This document shows positions 34,268 to 42,779 of a stretch of DNA of 64,000 nucleotides, piece by piece. Below the pieces are notes generated by a model. That model searched no databases and was not told the origin of the DNA. It saw only the letters and a program-made list of their open reading frames with translations. The DNA comes from Rhodoferax sediminis (lineage in GTDB: Bacteria > Pseudomonadota > Gammaproteobacteria > Burkholderiales > Burkholderiaceae_C). The stretch spans positions 2,059,001-2,123,000 of the forward strand of contig NZ_CP035503.1 in the NCBI RefSeq assembly GCF_006970865.1. Reading direction: 5' to 3'. The position numbers and the translations under genes were made by a program. Positions within the stretch are counted from its first letter, which is position 1. Every line of letters starts with the position of its first letter.

Positions 34268-35617
34268 TCAGCCCAGCTTTTTGACCAGCACCTGGCTCCT
34301 GCGGTCCCAGTTGTACTTGCGCTTGCGCGCCTCGGGCAGCCAGTCGGGATCGACCACCTCAAAACCGCGCTTGAGGAACCAGTGCATGGTGCGGGTGGTC
34401 AGCACAAAAATGCTTTGCAGGCCGGCGGCGCGCGCGCGCTGCTCGATGCGCTTCAAGACTTTTTCGCCATCGCCCTGGCCCTGGCTTTGCGGCGACACGG
34501 TGAGAGCCGCCATCTCCCCCGTCCTGGCCTCGGGATAGGGGTAAAGCGCGGCGCAGGCGAAGATCACGCCGTCGTGCTCCAGCACGGTGTAGAGGCTGGC
34601 ATCGCGCTCGATTTCGGTGCGGCTGCGCTTGACCAGGGTGCCATCGTTCTCAAACGGCTCGATCAGCTGCGCGATGCCGCCCACGTCGTCGGCGCTGGCC
34701 TCGCGCAGGCTCTCCAGCTTCTCGTCGATCACCATGGTGCCAATGCCGTCGTGCACATAGACTTCCAGCAGCAGCGAGCCATCCACCGCAAACGGCAGGA
34801 TATGGCTGCGCTCCACGCCCCCCTTGCAGGCTTTCACGCAGTGCTGCAGGTAGAACGCGGTGTCGGTCGGGTGCTGGCCGGGAGGCGACTGGGCCAGCAA
34901 CTGCTCGGCGGCGGCCAGCGGCAGTTCGGTGTCGATGGGATTGTCTTCGCTCTCGGGCTCGCCCGGCTTGACGCGAATGCCGGGGACTTCGGTCACGAAG
35001 ATCAGCTTGTCGGCCTGCAGCGCGATCGCCACCGAGGTGGTGACTTCTTCCATGGTCAGGTTGAAGGCCTCGCCCGTGGGCGAAAAACCGAATGGCGAGA
35101 TGAGCACCATGGCGCCGAAATCGAGCGTGCGCGTGATCCCCGCCACGTCCACCTTGCGCACCACGCCTGAATGCTGGAAGTCCACGCCGTCCACGATGCC
35201 CACGGGACGCGCCGTGATGAAGTTGCCCGAGATCATGCGCACGGTGGAGCCCGCCATCGGCGTGTTGGGCAGGCCCTGGCTGAAGGCGGCCTCGATTTCG
35301 TAGCGCAACTGGCCGGCGGCTTCCTGGGCGCAGTCGAGCGCGACCTCGTCGGTGATGCGGATGCCGTGCGAATACCTTGCAGCGTGCCCCTTGGCCTTGA
35401 GTTGTTCGGTCACCTGCGGGCGAAACCCATGCACCAGCACGAGCTTGACGCCCAGGCTGCGAATCAGCGCCAGGTCCTGCGCCAGGTTTTGCAGCTTGCC
35501 GGCCGCAATGGCTTCGCCGCAGATGCCCACGACAAAGGTCTTGCCCCGATGCATGTGGATGTAAGGCGCCACCGAGCGGAACCAGGGAACGAAGGTGAAG
35601 TTGAAGACGGTAGACAT
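34268..35617 (-). CDS. argA: Amino-acid N-acetyltransferase (N-acetylglutamate synthase)
   Basis: 449 aa, the classic bacterial ArgA length. N-terminal amino-acid-kinase-like domain (TFVVGICGEAIAAGKLQNLAQDLALIRSLGVKLVLVHG, residues ~30-290) and a C-terminal GNAT domain (AALTVSPQSQGQGDGEKVLKRIEQRARAAGL). It acetylates glutamate in the first step of arginine synthesis and is feedback-inhibited by arginine through the kinase-like domain. Divergent from hrpA with a 94-bp gap. Confidence 0.95.
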   Translation of the reverse strand: MSTVFNFTFVPWFRSVAPYIHMHRGKTFVVGICGEAIAAGKLQNLAQDLALIRSLGVKLVLVHGFRPQVTEQLKAKGHAARYSHGIRITDEVALDCAQEAAGQLRYEIEAAFSQGLPNTPMAGSTVRMISGNFITARPVGIVDGVDFQHSGVVRKVDVAGITRTLDFGAMVLISPFGFSPTGEAFNLTMEEVTTSVAIALQADKLIFVTEVPGIRVKPGEPESEDNPIDTELPLAAAEQLLAQSPPGQHPTDTAFYLQHCVKACKGGVERSHILPFAVDGSLLLEVYVHDGIGTMVIDEKLESLREASADDVGGIAQLIEPFENDGTLVKRSRTEIERDASLYTVLEHDGVIFACAALYPYPEARTGEMAALTVSPQSQGQGDGEKVLKRIEQRARAAGLQSIFVLTTRTMHWFLKRGFEVVDPDWLPEARKRKYNWDRRSQVLVKKLG

Positions 35618-35711
35618 GCGCGGCAGGCAATCAAAGGAAAGGGCGGGGGTGGGTCGGCAACGGGGGGACGTGCGGCGGGGATAATCCGTAATTCTCTACG
35701 AAGTTGCCGCC

Positions 35712-38700
35712 TTGTCAGTCCAGTCTCCCCAATCCCTGCTCAAAATCGAGTTTCCCGAAGCGCTGCCGGTGTCCGCCAAACGCGAGGACATCATGGCCGC
35801 CCTGGCGGCGAACCAGGTCATCATCGTCTGCGGCGAAACGGGCTCCGGCAAAACCACCCAGCTGCCCAAGATCGCGCTGGCGATGGGGCGCGGCAAGCTT
35901 AACGATCCACAAGGCGGCAAGCTGATAGGCCACACCCAGCCGCGCCGGATCGCCGCCAGCAGCGTTGCCAAACGCATTGCCGAGGAGCTCAAGACGCCGC
36001 TGGGCGAGGTGGTGGGCTTCAAGGTGCGGTTCCAGGACCGCGTAGGCCGCGATGCCTCGGTCAAGCTGATGACCGACGGCATTTTGCTGGCCGAGACGCA
36101 GACCGATCCGCTGCTCAAGGCCTATGACACCCTGATCATCGACGAGGCGCACGAGCGCAGCCTGAACATCGACTTTTTGCTCGGCTACCTGCGTGAAATT
36201 TTGCCGCGCCGACCCGATTTGAAGGTGGTCGTAACGTCGGCCACGATTGACGCCCAACGCTTTGCGGATCACTTTGCGTCGAGCAAAGGCCCCGCGCCGG
36301 TCATCATGGTGTCCGGGCGCATGTTCCCGGTCGAGCAGCGCTGGCGGCCGTTCGAGGAATCGCGCGACTACGGCTTGAACGAGGCGATTGCCGACGCCGT
36401 GGACGAACTGTGGAGCGGCCGTCCAGCGCCGGGCCGCCCCAAGCCGGACACGACCCCTGGCCCAAGCAAAGCGCAGGGCGCCGCTGCGCTTGGGGGCAGC
36501 GACGACGCGCAGCGCGGAGCGTGGGGGCCGAGTCTCGGCGCCGGCGACATCCTGGTGTTCCTGCCCGGCGAGCGTGAAATACGCGAGGCCGCAGACCATC
36601 TACGCAAGCACTTGAGCCATCAGCCCGTGTTTCGCGATGCCGAGGTGTTGCCGCTGTTCGCGCGCCTGTCGCAGGCCGAACAGGACCGGATTTTTGACCG
36701 CCACGGTAGCCGGCGCATCGTGCTTGCGACCAACGTGGCCGAGACCTCGCTCACGGTGCCCGGCATCAATTACGTCATAGACGCAGGAACGGCGCGCGTG
36801 AAGCGCTACAGTTTTCGTAGCAAGGTGGAGCAGTTGCTGGTCGAGCCGATCAGCCAGGCGGCCGCGAATCAGCGCGCCGGGCGCTGCGGCCGCGTGGCCA
36901 ATGGCATCTGCATTCGCCTGTACGACCAGCAAGACTTTGATGGCCGCCCCCGGTTCACCGACCCCGAGATTCTGCGCAGCTCGCTGGCCGGCGTGATCCT
37001 GCGCATGAAGTCGCTGCACCTGGGCGTGGTGGAGGACTTTCCATTCATCGAACGGCCGCAAGGCCGTGCCATTGCCGACGGCTACCAGTTGCTGGCCGAA
37101 CTGGGCGCGGTGGACGACGCGAACGAGCTCACCGCCATGGGCCAGGAGCTGGCCCGGCTGCCGCTGGACCCGCGCGTGGGCCGCATGATCCTGGAGGCGC
37201 GTTCACGCCACGCGCTCGACGAGGTGCTGGTGATTGCCTCGGCGCTGTCGGTGCAGGATGTGCGCGACCGGCCCATGGAGGCGCAGGCCGCGGCCGACCA
37301 GGCGCACGCGAAGTTTGATGATGGCAAGAGCGAGTTCAGCGGCTACCTCAAGCTCTGGAAATGGCTGGAAAGCGCCCGCGGCGGTCCACCGCCCTCTCGT
37401 CATCCCCGCGCAGGCGGGGATCCATCCCCGCAAGCCGCGGTGCGCGGGCAACCGGCAGGCAAGCATGCGACCGCGGATTCCCGCCTGCGCGGGGATGACA
37501 GTGCACCGGCGCACCGCCTGTCAAATCGCCAGTACGAACAACTGTTGCGGCAAAACTTCATCAACATTCGCCGCGTGCGCGAGTGGCGCGACATCTACAG
37601 CCAGCTGCACACCGTCGTGGCCGAGCACAAGTGGCAACTCAACACGCAGCCCGCCAGCTACGAGCAGCTGCATTTGTCTACGCTGGCCGGTCTGCTCGGC
37701 AACGTCGGCTGCAAGCTCGAGGACGAAGAGGTGTACCTGGGCGCGCGCGGCATCAAGTTCTACCGCCACCCCGGCGCGCACATGGGCAAGAAACCGGGCC
37801 GCTGGATCGTGGTGGCCGAACTGGTGGAAACCACGCGCCTGTTTGGCCGCGGCATTGCCAACATCGAGCCGCTGTGGATCGAGCAGGTGGCAGGCCATCT
37901 GCTCAAGAAGCAGATGCTCGACCCGCACTGGGAAAAGAAGGCCGCGCAGGTCACGGCGCTGGAGCGCGCCACGCTCTATGGGCTGGCGGTGTACAACGGG
38001 CGGCGCGTCAACTTTGGCCGGGTCGACCCGGTAGCGGCGCGCGAGATCTTCATTCGCGAAGCGCTGGTGGCGGGCAACTGGGACACCGGGCTGCCGTTCC
38101 TCGCGGCCAACCTCAAGCTGATCAGCCAAGTGCAGGACCTCGAACACAAGGCGCGCCGCCAGGACGTGCTGGTGGACGAAGAGCTGATCTACGCCTTTTA
38201 CGACCAGCAACTGCCGGCCGATATCTGCAGCGGCGCCGGCTGCGAGAGCTGGTACAAGGACGAAGCCCGGCGGCAGCCCCAACTGTTGCTGCTGACCCGC
38301 GAGGAGCTGATGCGCCACGAGGCCGCCGGCATCACCACGCAGGCTTTTCCCAAGACCTTGCGCCTCGGCGGCGTGGATTGCATGGCGACCTACCTGCACG
38401 AGCCCGGCGATGCCCGGGACGGCGTGACCGTGGACGTGCCGCTGTTCGCGCTGAACCAGGTGAACGAGGAGCGCTGCGAGTGGCTGGTGCCCGGCATGCT
38501 GCGGGACAAGGTGCAGGCGCTGATCAAGACGCTGCACCAGCGAGCGCGCTCGCGCCTGGTCCCGCTGCCCGAGACCGCGACGCGCATGGCCGAGGCGTTG
38601 AACCAGCCGCAGGTGTTCGGCGCAGGCTCGCTGGTGGACGCGGTGCAGAGGCTGGTGCGCGATGCGACGTCACTGGACATCAAGCGCGCCGACATGAAGC

Positions 38701-39854
38701 TCGACATGCTGCCGCCCCATTTGTTCATGAACTTTCGTGTGCTGGACGAGCATGGCCGGCAGCTGGGCACCGGGCGTAACCTGGGGGCGCTCAAGGGCGA
38801 GTTGGGGTCGCAGGCGCGCGGCGCGTTCCAGGCGCTGGCCGGCCTCAGAAGCCGGATTGCGCCGGTGGCATTCGGCGCTGAGAAAAATGGCAACTCGCCC
38901 ACTGATTCAGCATCAAATAGGCCTGTAGCCCATACGAGTAAAGGACGGCCTGCTCCAGAAAATATAGCATCCAAGACAGTGAAGCGCTACACCCAGTGGA
39001 GTTTTGGCGAGTTACCCGAGCTGATGGAAATCCGCAAGGGATCGCAAACGCTGGTCGGCTTTCCGGCGCTGATCGACCTGGGCGATGCGGTCACGATCGA
39101 GGTGTTTGACGAACCTGATGTGGCCGCCGCCAAACACTGCGCCGGCTTGCGGCGGCTGTTCTCGCTGCAGATCCGCGACGCGCTCAAATACCTCGAAAAG
39201 AATCTGCCCGACCTGCAAAAGATGGCGACGCAGTTCATGCTGGTGGGCCGCACGCTAGAGAACTCGGGCGGCGGCACACTGGAAGAGCTGCGCCAGCAAA
39301 TCATCGAGGTGGCGCTGGACCGCGCCTTCCTGCTGGAGCCGCTGCCGACCCATGAGGCCGAGTTCACCAAGCGGGTGGAGGACGGGCGCGGGCGCCTGAC
39401 GCTGATTGCCAATGAGGTGGCACGGCTTGCCGGCGGCATCCTGGCCGAATTCGCGGTGGCGCAGCGCAAAATCAAGGACACAAAAAACGCCACCGAGGCC
39501 GCGCTGGACGCCGCGCAGCAGTTGCAGCGACTGATGCCCAAACGCTTCCTGGCCGTCACGCCCTACGGGCAGCTGCAGCACTTTGCGCGCTACCTCAAGG
39601 CCATCACGCTGCGGCTGGAGAAGTGGCGCGCCGACCCGGCCCGCGATGCGGCCCGTCTGGCTGAACTGCGGCCGCAGGAGCAGCGCTACTGGCGCCTGGT
39701 GGCCGAGCGCAAAGGCGTGATCGACGCCCGCATGCAGGAGTTTCGCTGGCTGCTGGAAGAGCTGCGCGTGAGCTTCTTTGCCCAGGAACTGCGCACGCCG
39801 CAGCCGGTGAGTATCAAGCGGCTGGACAAGCTGTGGATTCAGCTCAACAGCTGA
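35712..39854 (+). CDS. hrpA: ATP-dependent RNA helicase HrpA (DEAH box) carrying three in-frame repeat insertions
   Basis: 1380 aa from a TTG start (MSVQSPQSLLKIEFPEALPVS). Walker A GETGSGKTTQLPK near residue 38, DEAHERSLNIDFLLGYL near 143, SATID, and QRAGRCGRV near 390, followed by the HA2, OB and DUF3418 regions. HrpA unwinds RNA and rescues stalled ribosomes in E. coli. Three stretches look non-native: residues ~240-273, ~563-596 and ~1067-1087. Each is a different repeat element, and removing them gives ~1290 aa, the usual size. All keep the frame. Confidence 0.93.
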   Translation: MSVQSPQSLLKIEFPEALPVSAKREDIMAALAANQVIIVCGETGSGKTTQLPKIALAMGRGKLNDPQGGKLIGHTQPRRIAASSVAKRIAEELKTPLGEVVGFKVRFQDRVGRDASVKLMTDGILLAETQTDPLLKAYDTLIIDEAHERSLNIDFLLGYLREILPRRPDLKVVVTSATIDAQRFADHFASSKGPAPVIMVSGRMFPVEQRWRPFEESRDYGLNEAIADAVDELWSGRPAPGRPKPDTTPGPSKAQGAAALGGSDDAQRGAWGPSLGAGDILVFLPGEREIREAADHLRKHLSHQPVFRDAEVLPLFARLSQAEQDRIFDRHGSRRIVLATNVAETSLTVPGINYVIDAGTARVKRYSFRSKVEQLLVEPISQAAANQRAGRCGRVANGICIRLYDQQDFDGRPRFTDPEILRSSLAGVILRMKSLHLGVVEDFPFIERPQGRAIADGYQLLAELGAVDDANELTAMGQELARLPLDPRVGRMILEARSRHALDEVLVIASALSVQDVRDRPMEAQAAADQAHAKFDDGKSEFSGYLKLWKWLESARGGPPPSRHPRAGGDPSPQAAVRGQPAGKHATADSRLRGDDSAPAHRLSNRQYEQLLRQNFINIRRVREWRDIYSQLHTVVAEHKWQLNTQPASYEQLHLSTLAGLLGNVGCKLEDEEVYLGARGIKFYRHPGAHMGKKPGRWIVVAELVETTRLFGRGIANIEPLWIEQVAGHLLKKQMLDPHWEKKAAQVTALERATLYGLAVYNGRRVNFGRVDPVAAREIFIREALVAGNWDTGLPFLAANLKLISQVQDLEHKARRQDVLVDEELIYAFYDQQLPADICSGAGCESWYKDEARRQPQLLLLTREELMRHEAAGITTQAFPKTLRLGGVDCMATYLHEPGDARDGVTVDVPLFALNQVNEERCEWLVPGMLRDKVQALIKTLHQRARSRLVPLPETATRMAEALNQPQVFGAGSLVDAVQRLVRDATSLDIKRADMKLDMLPPHLFMNFRVLDEHGRQLGTGRNLGALKGELGSQARGAFQALAGLRSRIAPVAFGAEKNGNSPTDSASNRPVAHTSKGRPAPENIASKTVKRYTQWSFGELPELMEIRKGSQTLVGFPALIDLGDAVTIEVFDEPDVAAAKHCAGLRRLFSLQIRDALKYLEKNLPDLQKMATQFMLVGRTLENSGGGTLEELRQQIIEVALDRAFLLEPLPTHEAEFTKRVEDGRGRLTLIANEVARLAGGILAEFAVAQRKIKDTKNATEAALDAAQQLQRLMPKRFLAVTPYGQLQHFARYLKAITLRLEKWRADPARDAARLAELRPQEQRYWRLVAERKGVIDARMQEFRWLLEELRVSFFAQELRTPQPVSIKRLDKLWIQLNS
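36430..36530. repeat. Repeat family B copy inside hrpA (GC-rich, Comamonadaceae style)
   Basis: Contains CGGGCCGCCCCAAG at one end, CTTGGGGGCAGCGACG and GCGGAGCGTGGGGGCC at the other. The layout GGGCCGCCCCAAG ... GGGGGCAGCGA ... GGAGCGTGGGGGC is shared in part with the elements at 41350 and 58399. In frame, encoding a Pro/Gly/Ala-rich linker (SGRPAPGRPKPDTTPGPSKA and following) between helicase domains. Confidence 0.6.
37399..37499. repeat. REP/MITE-like inverted repeat inside hrpA
   Basis: GTCATCCCCGCGCAGGCGGG...GGATCC (37399-37423) and GGATTCCCGCCTGCGCGGGG...ATGAC (37475-37499) are 25-bp imperfect inverted arms around a ~51-bp centre. This is the widespread type whose translation gives SRHPRAGGDP. 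It is in frame and adds residues ~563-596 to HrpA. Confidence 0.85.
38911..38972 (-). repeat. Repeat family A copy inside hrpA
   Basis: On the plus strand CATCAAATAGGCCTGTAGCC, a variable middle, then GCTCCAGAAAATATAGCATCC. It shares GGCCTGTAGCCC with the cysN copy. In frame, encoding the low-complexity linker SNRPVAHTSKGRPAPENIAS before the RYTQW block. Confidence 0.65.
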
Positions 39855-40013
39855 CTAGATGCGTCCCATCAGCAGCAGCACCACGATCACGAGCACGACG
39901 AGGCCAATACCGCCGCTCGGGCCGTAGCCCCAATTCCGGCTGTGGCCCCAGGTCGGCAGGGCGCCCACCAGAATAAGAACGAGAATAATCAGGACGATGA
40001 GAGACAGAGACAT
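39855..40013 (-). CDS. DUF3309 family small membrane protein
   Basis: 52 aa from the ATG at 40013, with AAAGGG 8 nt upstream. Two hydrophobic helices flank a conserved centre: LSLIVLIILVLILVGALPTW, HSRNWGYGPSGGIG, LVVLVIVVLLLMGRI. This matches the DUF3309 pattern almost exactly. Likely an inner-membrane peptide of unknown function, often induced in stress. Its stop abuts the end of hrpA (convergent). Confidence 0.85.
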   Translation of the reverse strand: MSLSLIVLIILVLILVGALPTWGHSRNWGYGPSGGIGLVVLVIVVLLLMGRI

Positions 40014-40102
40014 GAAAGCACCCTTTGTTATGTGCATTCATTCTTGCCCGCACCGCAATGAAATCAAGCAGGACGGGAGCGCGTTCCGCCGTCAGGCGGC
40101 GC

Positions 40103-41278
40103 CTACAGTTTCGCCAGCCGCTCCAGAGCCAGATTCAGCGTCTCGTCCTTCTTGGCAAAGCAAAAGCGCACCACGCGCTGATCGAACCCGTTGCCGTAGA
40201 AGGCGGACAGCGGAATGGCCGCCACGCCGATCTCGGTGGTGAGCCACTTGCAGAATTCGGCCTCATTCAGGTCGCTCACGGCCGAGATATCGACGCACTG
40301 GAAGTAGCTGCCCTCGCTGGGCAGCAGCTTGAACCTGGTGCGTGCCAAGCCTTCGCGGAACAGGTCGCGTTTGCGCTGGTAGAAGGCGGGTAGCTCCAGG
40401 TAAGGCTTGGGATCGGCCATGTAGGCCGCCAGCCCGTATTGCACCGGCGTGTTGACGGTGAACACGGTGAACTGGTGCACCTTGCGGAACTCGGCGGTGA
40501 GTGGCGCGGGCGCCGCCACGGTGCCCACCTTCCATCCTGTGACGTGGTAGGTCTTGCCGAAGCTGGAGATGATGAAGGCGCGTGCCGCCAGGCCGGGAAA
40601 GCGCGCCACGCTGTGATGTTCGGCCGGCGCGTACACCATGTGCTCGTACACCTCGTCGCTGATCAGGAGCACGTCGGTTGGCGCCAGGATCTCCTGCAAC
40701 TTGAGCATGTCGTCCCGCGTCCAGACGGTCGCGCTTGGATTGTGCGGCGAATTGATCAGGATGGCGCGGGTTTTGGTGTTGATGGCGGCGGCGATCTTGT
40801 CAAAGTCGGGGCGCAGCGTGCCGGGCGTCAGGGGCACGCGTACTACGGTGCCACCGGCCAGCTCGATGTTGGGCACGTAGCTGTCGTAGCAGGGCTCCAG
40901 CACGATGACTTCGTCGCCGGGATGCACCACGGCCAGGATGGCGGTGATGATGGCCTGCGTGGCGCCGGCCGTGACGGTGATCTCGCTGGCCGCATCGTAG
41001 TCACGGCCGTTGTGGGGGCCATGCAGGGTCCTGATTTTTGCCGCGACTGCCTCGCGCAACACCGGCACGCCCGGCATCGGCGGGTACTGATTCAGGCCGC
41101 GCGTCATGGCATCGGTGACGGCATGCACCAGCCTGGGATCGCAATCGAAATCCGGAAAACCCTGCCCGAGGTTGACCGCGCCTCTAGCCGCGGCCAGGCC
41201 CGACATGACGGTGAAGATGGTGGTGCCGACGGCGGGCAATTTGGTCTGAACGAGCGGAGTGCGTACGGTCGTGATCAT
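40103..41278 (-). CDS. PLP-dependent aminotransferase (methionine/aromatic aminotransferase-like, YbdL group)
   Basis: 391 aa, fold type I. N-terminal MSGLAAARGAVNLGQGFPDFDCDPRLV, substrate-side INSPHNPSATVWTRDD, and PLP lysine in ISSFGKTYHVTGWKVG near residue 240. The closest group I recognise is the methionine aminotransferase YbdL / kynurenine aminotransferase branch, which transfers the amino group from methionine or glutamine to a keto acid. Monocistronic; 125 bp separate it from cysB, partly filled by a family B repeat. Confidence 0.85.
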   Translation of the reverse strand: MITTVRTPLVQTKLPAVGTTIFTVMSGLAAARGAVNLGQGFPDFDCDPRLVHAVTDAMTRGLNQYPPMPGVPVLREAVAAKIRTLHGPHNGRDYDAASEITVTAGATQAIITAILAVVHPGDEVIVLEPCYDSYVPNIELAGGTVVRVPLTPGTLRPDFDKIAAAINTKTRAILINSPHNPSATVWTRDDMLKLQEILAPTDVLLISDEVYEHMVYAPAEHHSVARFPGLAARAFIISSFGKTYHVTGWKVGTVAAPAPLTAEFRKVHQFTVFTVNTPVQYGLAAYMADPKPYLELPAFYQRKRDLFREGLARTRFKLLPSEGSYFQCVDISAVSDLNEAEFCKWLTTEIGVAAIPLSAFYGNGFDQRVVRFCFAKKDETLNLALERLAKL

Positions 41279-41349
41279 GGGTAGATGCAGCAGGCAATGA
41301 AAGAGGGCGGGGTTGTTGACAGGGCTATCGCAGAACCGGCTTTGCCGGG

Positions 41350-41403
41350 CTGCTGGCAGCGCCCCCTTGAGGGGGAGGCGGCCGCAGGCCGCTTCGGGGG
41401 GAG
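41350..41403. repeat. Repeat family B-like GC-rich element downstream of cysB
   Basis: GCTGGCAGCGCCCCCTTGAG, GGGGGAGGCGGCCGCAGGCC and GCTTCGGGGGG in succession: nested inverted repeats (CCCCCTTGAGGGGG; GGCGGCCGCAGGCCGC). It directly follows the cysB stop and could form a transcript-end hairpin, but lacks a T-run. Confidence 0.5.
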
Positions 41404-42357
41404 TTAAAGCTCATAATCATTCACATGGCCGGTCATGGCCCTGGCAATGAGGTTGCGATCGAGGCGGTCGCTCAGCAACTCGGCAAACTTGAAAACGAAA
41501 TCGCGCAGATAGGCGCTGCGCTTGAAGGCGACGCGCGCCACATTCTGCCCAAACAGCTGCCCGACGGGGCGCACCACCAGGTCGGCATCGGTGCCGCTGC
41601 TGGAGACGTCGCGCACCGCCATTTCAGCCACGATGCCGATGCCCAGACCGAGCCGCACATAGGTCTTGATCACGTCGGAGTCGATCGCCTCGAGCGCAAT
41701 GCGTGGCTGCAATTTACGCTGGGCAAAAGCGTGATCGATACGGGTGCGCCCGGTGAATGACGGGTGGTAGGTGATCAGGGGCTCTTGCGCGATGTCCTCG
41801 AGCGTCAGGCGCTCCTTCTTGGCCAGTGCATGGCCGGCGGGCAGGACCACGACGTGCTGCCATTCGTAGCAGGGCAGGGTGATCAGGTCGGGGTAGTCCG
41901 CCAGCGACTCGGTGGCGACGCCGATCTCGGCCACTTCATCGATCAGCATCCTGGCCACCTCGGCGGGTGTGCCCTGGTGCAGGCTGATGTTGACCTTGGG
42001 ATAGACCTCGCGCAGCTTGGCCACCGGCACCGGCAGCACATAGCGGGCCTGCGTGTGGGTGGTGGCAATGCTGAGCGTGCCGCTGTCTTCGGCGCTGAAC
42101 TGCTCGCCGATGCGCTTGAGGTTGCCCACCTCGCGCATGATGACCTCGATGCTCCTGAGTACATGCTGGCCCGGCTCGGTGATGCGTTTCAGGCGCTTGC
42201 CATGGCGCGCAAAGATCTCAATGCCAAGTTCTTCCTCCAGCTCGATGATGGCCTTGGACACGCCGGGCTGCGAGGTATGAAGGGCCTTGGCCGCTTCGGT
42301 CAGGTTCAGGTTGCGCCGCGCGGCCTCCTGGACGAAGCGGAATTGATGTAGATTCAT
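41404..42357 (-). CDS. cysB: LysR-type sulfur regulator CysB
   Basis: 317 aa from the ATG at 42357 (MNLHQFRFVQEAARRNLNLT); an upstream ATG gives a 4-residue longer form. The winged helix LTEAAKALHTSQPGVSKAIIELEEELGIEIFARHGKRL and the substrate domain with TTHTQARYVLPVPVAKLREVYP are specific to CysB/Cbl. CysB activates cys genes with N-acetylserine or O-acetylserine as inducer and sulfide or thiosulfate as anti-inducers. Its likely targets are the cys operon at 9-15.5 kb. Confidence 0.95.
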   Translation of the reverse strand: MNLHQFRFVQEAARRNLNLTEAAKALHTSQPGVSKAIIELEEELGIEIFARHGKRLKRITEPGQHVLRSIEVIMREVGNLKRIGEQFSAEDSGTLSIATTHTQARYVLPVPVAKLREVYPKVNISLHQGTPAEVARMLIDEVAEIGVATESLADYPDLITLPCYEWQHVVVLPAGHALAKKERLTLEDIAQEPLITYHPSFTGRTRIDHAFAQRKLQPRIALEAIDSDVIKTYVRLGLGIGIVAEMAVRDVSSSGTDADLVVRPVGQLFGQNVARVAFKRSAYLRDFVFKFAELLSDRLDRNLIARAMTGHVNDYEL

Positions 42358-42361
42358 AACG

Positions 42362-42383
42362 AATTTCAACTAACAATGAAATT
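42362..42383. promoter_or_regulatory. Dyad just upstream of cysB, candidate autoregulatory site
   Basis: AATTTCA (42362-42368) - 8 nt - TGAAATT (42377-42383), a perfect 7-bp inverted repeat in an AT-rich stretch 5 bp before the cysB ATG at 42357. LysR regulators commonly repress their own genes from such sites. Confidence 0.4.
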
Positions 42384-42411
42384 TATTATGCCGCAAAGAT
42401 CTATCAAATCA

Positions 42412-42777
42412 TCAGGAAAGTGCGATTTGGGCCATCAATTCAATCATCCGGGCGTCCTCGCCGATGGCGGGCTGCAACGTCAGCCGAATCTGCGGATACC
42501 GGACTTTGAGTTCCGCGACCAGGCGCGGCAGGTCGTCCCGCACGTGCTGGCCGATCCCCAGAAACATCGGCACCACGCGGATCGAGCCGGCACCTCGCTC
42601 CAATAGTTGCGCCGTGGCGGCGGCCAGGTCGGGCTCGGTCAGCTCCAGATAGGCGCACGCCACCAGCACCTGCGCATCGTGCTCGCGCATGTGCGCCGCC
42701 ACGCGCTCGATGGGCTGGCGCCACAGCGGATCGCGCGACCCATGCGCAAGCAGCACGATGCCTCTGACGGTGACCAT
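42412..42777 (-). CDS. CbiX/SirB-type chelatase (sirohydrochlorin ferrochelatase-like)
   Basis: 121 aa from the ATG at 42777, i.e. a single-domain short chelatase. RGIVLLAHGSRDPLWRQPIERVAAHM at the N-terminus carries the conserved metal-site His, CAYLELTEPDLAAA follows, and VVPMFLGIGQHVRDDLP holds the second His. These enzymes insert Fe or Co into sirohydrochlorin. With cysI and cysB in the window, siroheme for sulfite reductase is a sensible role (inference). It starts 3 bp after the lptG stop region and 55 bp before cysB, on the same strand. Confidence 0.82.
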   Translation of the reverse strand: MVTVRGIVLLAHGSRDPLWRQPIERVAAHMREHDAQVLVACAYLELTEPDLAAATAQLLERGAGSIRVVPMFLGIGQHVRDDLPRLVAELKVRYPQIRLTLQPAIGEDARMIELMAQIALS

Positions 42778-42779
42778 GA

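Noticed and set aside
34117..34362. 81-codon minus-strand frame between argA and the PEP-CTERM gene
   Set aside because: Overlaps the end of argA in another frame; no family or ribosome-binding site.
37399..37499. Insertion sequence or CRISPR-like repeat in hrpA
   Set aside because: A single inverted pair without transposase or spacer periodicity; fits a REP/MITE-like element.
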